DNA from: Methanobacteriota archaeon
Lineage (GTDB): Archaea > Hydrothermarchaeota > Hydrothermarchaeia > Hydrothermarchaeales > SZUA-236
Direction: 5' to 3'
Length of the DNA stretch: 7,686 nt
Assembly: GCA_003695745.1 (NCBI GenBank)
Contig: RFHW01000174.1
Span: forward strand, 1-7,686
Position numbers and translations under genes: made by a program. Numbering within the stretch: position 1 is the first letter of the stretch; each line of letters begins with the position of its first letter. The notes below the pieces were generated by a model that had not been told where the DNA came from, did not search any database, and worked only from the letters and a program-made list of their open reading frames with translations. Below are positions 5,386-7,686 of this stretch, one piece after another.

Positions 5386-6162
5386 TTAGCCCTCCACGAA
5401 GGATGATACCTTGGATTCTATGTCCTCGGCATTCATGATGGATGTGCCTATGAGCGCGGCATCGGCGTGGTTCAACACCTCCCGCAGCTGAGCAGCGTCT
5501 TCTATGCCTGAGGCGCTGATCTTCACACCGCCTCTGATATGGGGTGCGAAGGCGGCGGTGCGTCCTATGTCCAGCTCCAGGGTGTCTTTGTCCCTGTTGT
5601 TTATGAGGTATATCCGCGCCCCGGCGGCGGAGGCACGCTCAATGTCCTCGTGGCTGTGCACCTCAACAACAGGCTCCATCCCAAGGTCCCTTGACCGCCG
5701 GACCATGTCTTTGAGCCTCTCCGTCGTGAAGAAGCTTGATATGAGCAGAACCGAGTCAGCTCCGTAATAGTAGGACTCAGGTATCTGGGCGGGGTGGAAA
5801 AGGAAGTCCTTTCGAAGGACCGGGACAGAGGATGCCTCCTTCACTGTGCGCAGGGTCTCGAGGCTGCCTCCAAAGAACTCTGGTTCTGTGAGGACTGAGA
5901 TGGCGCAGGCCCCGCCCTTTATCATGGCGCGGGCTATCTCCTGAGGGGGCGCGCTCTGTCTGTTCATCCCTGTGGGTGAGCGGTATTTGATCTCTGATAT
6001 CACCGGGTTTCTGCCTTCAGATCTCGCCTTCTCTATGGCGGCTGCCATGTTCAGCGGTTTTCGTGTCCGCTCAATCTCTATCTGAAAGGGTGTATAGCGT
6101 TCCCTGCATCTTTCAAGGATTGAATCAAAGTTGACCTTACCTATATGCCTACTTTTATGCAT
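5386..6162 (-). CDS. trpC: indole-3-glycerol phosphate synthase
   Basis: Closes the indole ring by converting CdRP to indole-3-glycerol phosphate (tryptophan pathway, cytosol). 258 residues forming a TIM barrel. By comparison with the Sulfolobus enzyme: ISEIKYRSPTG carries E57 and K59, LTEPEFFGGS follows, VLRKDFLF carries K118, VVEVHSHEDI carries E167, LINNRDKDTLELD carries N188 and R190, and KISASGIED carries S218. The residue before S218 is Ala217 where most family members I know have Glu (SESGI); everything else catalytic is present, so activity is expected. It is the first gene of trpCEG. ATG 6162 has no Shine-Dalgarno but lies about 27 nt after a TATA box, which points to a leaderless message. 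Confidence 0.94.
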   Translation of the reverse strand: MHKSRHIGKVNFDSILERCRERYTPFQIEIERTRKPLNMAAAIEKARSEGRNPVISEIKYRSPTGMNRQSAPPQEIARAMIKGGACAISVLTEPEFFGGSLETLRTVKEASSVPVLRKDFLFHPAQIPESYYYGADSVLLISSFFTTERLKDMVRRSRDLGMEPVVEVHSHEDIERASAAGARIYLINNRDKDTLELDIGRTAAFAPHIRGGVKISASGIEDAAQLREVLNHADAALIGTSIMNAEDIESKVSSFVEG

Positions 6163-6171
6163 CGATGAGCA

Positions 6172-6282
6172 TTAAAAAACTCTGTTATATAAATCTTCGC
6201 CTGCCAGCGATTCACGGGTCCGCGCCACAGCCTCGCTAAAGCCAAGGGGAACAGCACGCATATAGCCATATTCCATTGCCAT
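6172..6282 (-). pseudogene. truncated DUF302 protein, N-terminal fragment
   Basis: From ATG 6282 (GGTGGAGG 4 nt upstream) the frame reads MAMEYGYMRAVPLGFSEAVA then RTRESLAGEDLYNRVF, 36 residues, and stops. YGYMRAV-PLGFSEAVARTRESL is the characteristic opening of DUF302 proteins, which normally go on through a GFGVLTEIDV-like segment to well over 80 residues. Similarity stops at about codon 26 (near 6196), where the sequence becomes the trpC TATA box, so the gene was cut and joined to the trp promoter. DUF302 proteins often accompany SHOCT genes and heavy-metal genes, which fits the neighbours. An alternative start is ATG 6276. It is a remnant; a functional 36-residue peptide is less likely. 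Confidence 0.6.
6186..6193 (-). promoter_or_regulatory. TATA box of the trpCEG operon
   Basis: TTTATATA on the - strand, preceded by purine-rich GAAGA (a BRE-like element), is centred 27 nt before the trpC ATG. Transcription should start at or within a few nt of the ATG. It lies inside the frame of the truncated DUF302 gene. Confidence 0.7.
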
Positions 6283-6374
6283 TGGGCCTCCACCATATCC
6301 TTCCAAGACCGCAAGACCGCCCCTTCTTTTGGATCAGGCGTATCTGTTGTACACCCATGCAAAGGACATGGGCG

Positions 6375-6384
6375 ATTATAAAAC
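6375..6384 (-). promoter_or_regulatory. possible TATA box for the DUF302 gene
   Basis: GTTTTATAAT on the - strand, about 97 nt before ATG 6282; the leader would be about 70 nt. Plausible but weakly supported, since the gene may instead have been read from upstream. Confidence 0.25.
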
Positions 6385-6415
6385 TATCCACCGCAGCCAT
6401 CGATCATACCTGCGA

Positions 6416-6466
6416 TTATCCCGCCGATGCTGCAATGCCAAGTGCCATAGGATCCAATTCGGCCAT
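6416..6466 (-). CDS. mini-ORF with strong ribosome site (uncertain)
   Basis: ATG 6466 follows GGGAGGTGAT by 4 nt, an excellent Shine-Dalgarno, but the frame MAELDPMALGIAASAG stops after 16 residues. One base of frameshift after GIAA (near 6428) would continue as IGGIIAGMIDGCGG to TAG 6384, giving a 27-residue glycine-rich hydrophobic peptide resembling a small membrane protein. The ATG is also in frame with the third SHOCT remnant (6467-6580). Either a very small peptide gene with a lesion, or chance. No family is recognised. Confidence 0.25.
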   Translation of the reverse strand: MAELDPMALGIAASAG

Positions 6467-6580
6467 TTTATCACCTCCCGCTAGTCTTGACCCCAAGTCC
6501 CTCTTCATCCTCTCAAACTCCACCCTCTCTATCTCGCCCTTTGCATACCTCTTTTTCAGTATCTCAAGGGCGCCTTCACC
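6467..6580 (-). pseudogene. third SHOCT domain, in frame after a TAG stop
   Basis: Directly behind the TAG (6583-6581) of the membrane SHOCT gene, in the same frame, the sequence reads GEGALEILKKRYAKGEIERV then EFERMKRDLGSRLAGGDK. This is a full SHOCT motif (LxILKxRYAKGEIxxxEFExMKxDL) with no start codon before it. Either the upstream gene once carried tandem SHOCT domains and a nonsense change split them, or a neighbouring SHOCT gene lost its front half by deletion. TAG is used as an ordinary stop at several other genes here, so routine decoding as pyrrolysine is unlikely. Confidence 0.65.
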
Positions 6581-6928
6581 CTACCCTCCCTTCAGGTCCT
6601 TGAACTTCTCCAGATACTCGTCGCGGCCTATCTCGCCTCGGGCGTATCTCTCGTTGAGTATCCTTATTGCTTCATCCTCTTTGCTCTTATCTGCGCCCGC
6701 GCCTTTTATGAGCAGGGCGGCGAGCGCAAGGATGAGCAGCCAGAAGAGGATGTTGAAGCCCAGGAGGCTTGGGCCCATCCTGCCTGCCATGAAGCCGTGC
6801 ATCTCCATGTGATGGCTCATCATATCGCCATAGGGGCCGGGGGGTATGTAGAATGCTTCATAGGCAAGCACCGCTATGAAGAGGAGGCCAAGACCTATGA
6901 AGACTAGATGCTCCTTTTTAAGGGTCAT
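6581..6928 (-). CDS. two-helix membrane protein with Met/His-rich loop and SHOCT domain
   Basis: 115 residues: membrane helix 1 (8-27, VFIGLGLLFIAVLAYEAF), an extracytoplasmic-type loop rich in His and Met (35-51, DMMSHHMEMHGFMAGRMG-like), membrane helix 2 (about 56-75, GFNILFWLLILALAALLI) and a C-terminal SHOCT domain (84-113, EAIRILNERYARGEIGRDEY). SHOCT is a short C-terminal helical motif of poorly known role, found on many small membrane proteins. The Met/His loop suggests binding of a soft metal such as copper (inference). It has its own TATA (6954-6961) 28 nt before the ATG and a T6 run upstream, so it is probably a separate transcript from the next SHOCT gene. The C-terminus stops at TAG with a further SHOCT remnant in frame. 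Confidence 0.85.
   Translation of the reverse strand: MTLKKEHLVFIGLGLLFIAVLAYEAFYIPPGPYGDMMSHHMEMHGFMAGRMGPSLLGFNILFWLLILALAALLIKGAGADKSKEDEAIRILNERYARGEIGRDEYLEKFKDLKGG
6615..6639. repeat. 25-nt identical segment shared by the two SHOCT genes, copy 1
   Basis: Identical to 7055-7079 and in the same frame; it encodes the RGEIGRDEY part of both SHOCT domains. Identity at the DNA level, including third codon positions, suggests recent duplication or gene conversion. Confidence 0.7.
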
Positions 6929-6953
6929 ATTGAACGATATCTCACCTCATTGG

Positions 6954-6961
6954 ATATATAA
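6954..6961 (-). promoter_or_regulatory. TATA box of the two-helix SHOCT gene
   Basis: TTATATAT on the - strand, centred about 29 nt before ATG 6928, so the message has little or no leader. A GAGGTGA sequence lies between TATA and ATG but is too far (13 nt) from the ATG to be a normal ribosome site. Confidence 0.55.
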
Positions 6962-7000
6962 GATGCGGCCATGGACCCAAAAAGCACCTGCGCCCATGTT

Positions 7001-7006
7001 AAAAAA
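7001..7006 (-). terminator. T6 run after the small SHOCT gene
   Basis: TTTTTT on the - strand, 24 nt past the TAA at 7030, separating the two SHOCT genes into different transcripts. Confidence 0.4.
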
Positions 7007-7029
7007 GGATAAAGATCTGGCAAGAAGCA

Positions 7030-7239
7030 TTAAAGGTCCTGCCTGATCCTCTGGTACTCGTCGCGGCCTATCTCGCCTCTCGCATATCTCTCTTTCAGCA
7101 CGTCAATGGCTGTGGGCTGCGCCGAGCCGCTTCGGTTTCCGGTTGTCAGCGCATAGTAAAGCGCTGCCAGCACAGCTATCCAGAAGAGGAGGCCAAGGCC
7201 CATGCCAAAGCCCCCGATTCCAAATCCCATGTTCATCAT
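7030..7239 (-). CDS. single-pass membrane protein with SHOCT domain
   Basis: 69 residues from ATG 7239: a Gly/Met-rich lead (MMNMGFGIGGFGMG), one membrane helix (about 14-31, LGLLFWIAVLAALYYAL), a polar linker (TTGNRSGSAQPT) and a C-terminal SHOCT domain (44-69, AIDVLKERYARGEIGRDEYQ). I chose this start because GAGGTG lies 9 nt before it; an ATG at 7263 in the same frame has no ribosome site. It lies 55 nt downstream of the secreted His-rich protein gene with no TATA between, so the two are probably cotranscribed, with a hairpin (7274-7300) between them. Function unknown; the same layout (short N-terminus, helix, SHOCT) is common in archaeal and bacterial hypothetical proteins. Confidence 0.85.
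   Translation of the reverse strand: MMNMGFGIGGFGMGLGLLFWIAVLAALYYALTTGNRSGSAQPTAIDVLKERYARGEIGRDEYQRIRQDL
7055..7079. repeat. 25-nt identical segment shared by the two SHOCT genes, copy 2
   Basis: Partner of 6615-6639; encodes the same RGEIGRDEY residues. Confidence 0.7.
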
Positions 7240-7273
7240 ATGCTTTTTCACCTCACATTCCATTGTTGGAGGA

Positions 7274-7300
7274 ATGTAGACCCGATCGGCGGGCCTACAT
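7274..7300 (-). other. 11-bp hairpin spanning a stop codon
   Basis: Near-perfect inverted repeat: ATGTAGGCCCG and CGGGTCTACAT around a 5-nt loop (CCGAT) in the message; the only non-Watson-Crick position is a G-U. The TAG of the secreted His-rich gene lies in the 5' arm. No T-run follows, so it does not look like a terminator; an mRNA processing or stability element, or a DNA operator (dyad), are alternatives. Confidence 0.6.
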
Positions 7301-7552
7301 CATGTGGTCCTCTGCGGTCGTTGTGCCGCTGTCTTCCATTGCATCATGGCAGGCTGCAACATGCTCCTGCCAGTCCTCACCATGCATGCTCTGATGGTGC
7401 GCTTCGAAGTCGTCGCCGTGTATCGCCTTGTGGTGTTCCTTCATCTCGGTCCACCAGTCCTTCACGTCCTCGCCGCTGTGCGCATAGACTGCCCAGCTCG
7501 ACACGAGCAGGACCAGCGCCGCTGCGAGGATGGTTTTCGTGTACTTTCTCAT
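7295..7552 (-). CDS. exported His-rich repeat protein, putative metal binder
   Basis: 85 residues with a signal peptide (basic MRKYTK, hydrophobic core TILAAALVLLVSSW, cleavage expected after VYA, residue 24). The mature part (about 61 residues) contains three short units: DWWTEMKEHHKAIHG (32-46), DDFEAHHQSMHG (47-58) and EDWQEHVAACHD (59-70), consensus D-[W/F]-x2-H-[H/V]-x3-H. With ten His, one Cys and several Met it should bind transition metals outside the membrane (inference). ATG 7552 follows GAGGTGAT by 5 nt. It heads the cluster of SHOCT proteins. It lacks the LTxxQ motifs of the Spy/CpxP family and I do not recognise a named family. Confidence 0.8.
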   Translation of the reverse strand: MRKYTKTILAAALVLLVSSWAVYAHSGEDVKDWWTEMKEHHKAIHGDDFEAHHQSMHGEDWQEHVAACHDAMEDSGTTTAEDHMM

Positions 7553-7637
7553 TTTTTATCACCTCGCACCCCATCTTAACCCCCTTGGAGGTATAGATTG
7601 TGAGAGAAACCAGCCATCTTTCAACGACGGATATGGG

Positions 7638-7645
7638 ATATAAAG
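7638..7645 (-). promoter_or_regulatory. TATA box upstream of the His-rich protein gene
   Basis: CTTTATAT on the - strand, about 88 nt before ATG 7552. Transcription from about 7616 would leave a leader of about 60 nt, long for this window and able to hold a control site. Nothing else coding is seen from 7553 to 7686. Confidence 0.4.
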
Positions 7646-7686
7646 GTCAGATTCCAGCTCTAACCGTCCATCTCATGTTTTAAAGC

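Noticed and set aside
6348..6353. TGTACA, the TrpY operator hexamer known from Methanothermobacter
   Set aside because: One copy only, about 185 nt upstream of trpC and far from its TATA box. A lone palindromic hexamer is expected by chance at this length.
6276..6812. 178-codon open frame on the + strand across the SHOCT region
   Set aside because: Ser/Pro/Leu-rich translation antisense to the SHOCT genes, with no ribosome site or motif.
7240..7263. Eight extra N-terminal residues (MECEVKKH) on the small SHOCT protein
   Set aside because: These codons contain the GAGGTG ribosome site for the next ATG, and no ribosome site precedes the upstream ATG.

Overview
The window reads as archaeal, most likely a euryarchaeon of the methanogen/ANME/Archaeoglobi side. 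Evidence: TATA boxes sit about 25-30 nt upstream of several start codons, so some transcripts should be leaderless; Shine-Dalgarno sites are of the GGAGG/GGTGAT type; oligo-T runs follow stop codons; and the gene content fits (MtnA, an ACT-DUF5612 protein known mainly from methanogen-type archaea, a trpC-trpE-trpG cluster, SHOCT and DUF302 small proteins). The genus cannot be fixed from this sequence.

Layout. 1-178: AT-rich DNA ending in a promoter. 179-498 (+): a two-gene unit, a 34-residue membrane microprotein coupled by a GTGA overlap to a 72-residue winged-helix-like protein. 476-1492 (-): mtnA, tail-to-tail with that unit (23 nt overlap). 1540-2193 (+): ACT-DUF5612 protein, sharing a very short divergent promoter region with mtnA. 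2267-3225: two RelB/RelE-type toxin-antitoxin modules facing each other; both antitoxin frames are open and both toxin genes are frameshifted by one base. 3322-6162 (-): tight operon trpC-trpE-trpG (indole-3-glycerol phosphate synthase and both anthranilate synthase subunits) behind a strong TATA box. 6172-7552 (-): a cluster of small membrane or exported proteins: a secreted His-rich repeat protein, two membrane SHOCT proteins, an in-frame third SHOCT remnant, a mini-ORF, and a truncated DUF302 gene that ends inside the trp promoter.

How it fits together. TrpE and TrpG make anthranilate from chorismate and glutamine, and TrpC closes the indole ring later in the pathway; trpD, trpF, trpB and trpA are not in the window. 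MtnA salvages methylthioribose phosphate. The DUF5612 protein probably senses a small ligand through its ACT domain. The 6.2-7.6 kb cluster looks like an envelope metal-handling or stress module (inference from His/Met-rich sequences and SHOCT/DUF302 company). Decayed genes lie on both sides of the intact trp operon, so this is core metabolism set into an eroding accessory region.

Best candidates for something undescribed are the His-rich repeat/SHOCT cluster and the leaderless membrane microprotein coupled to a winged-helix protein.
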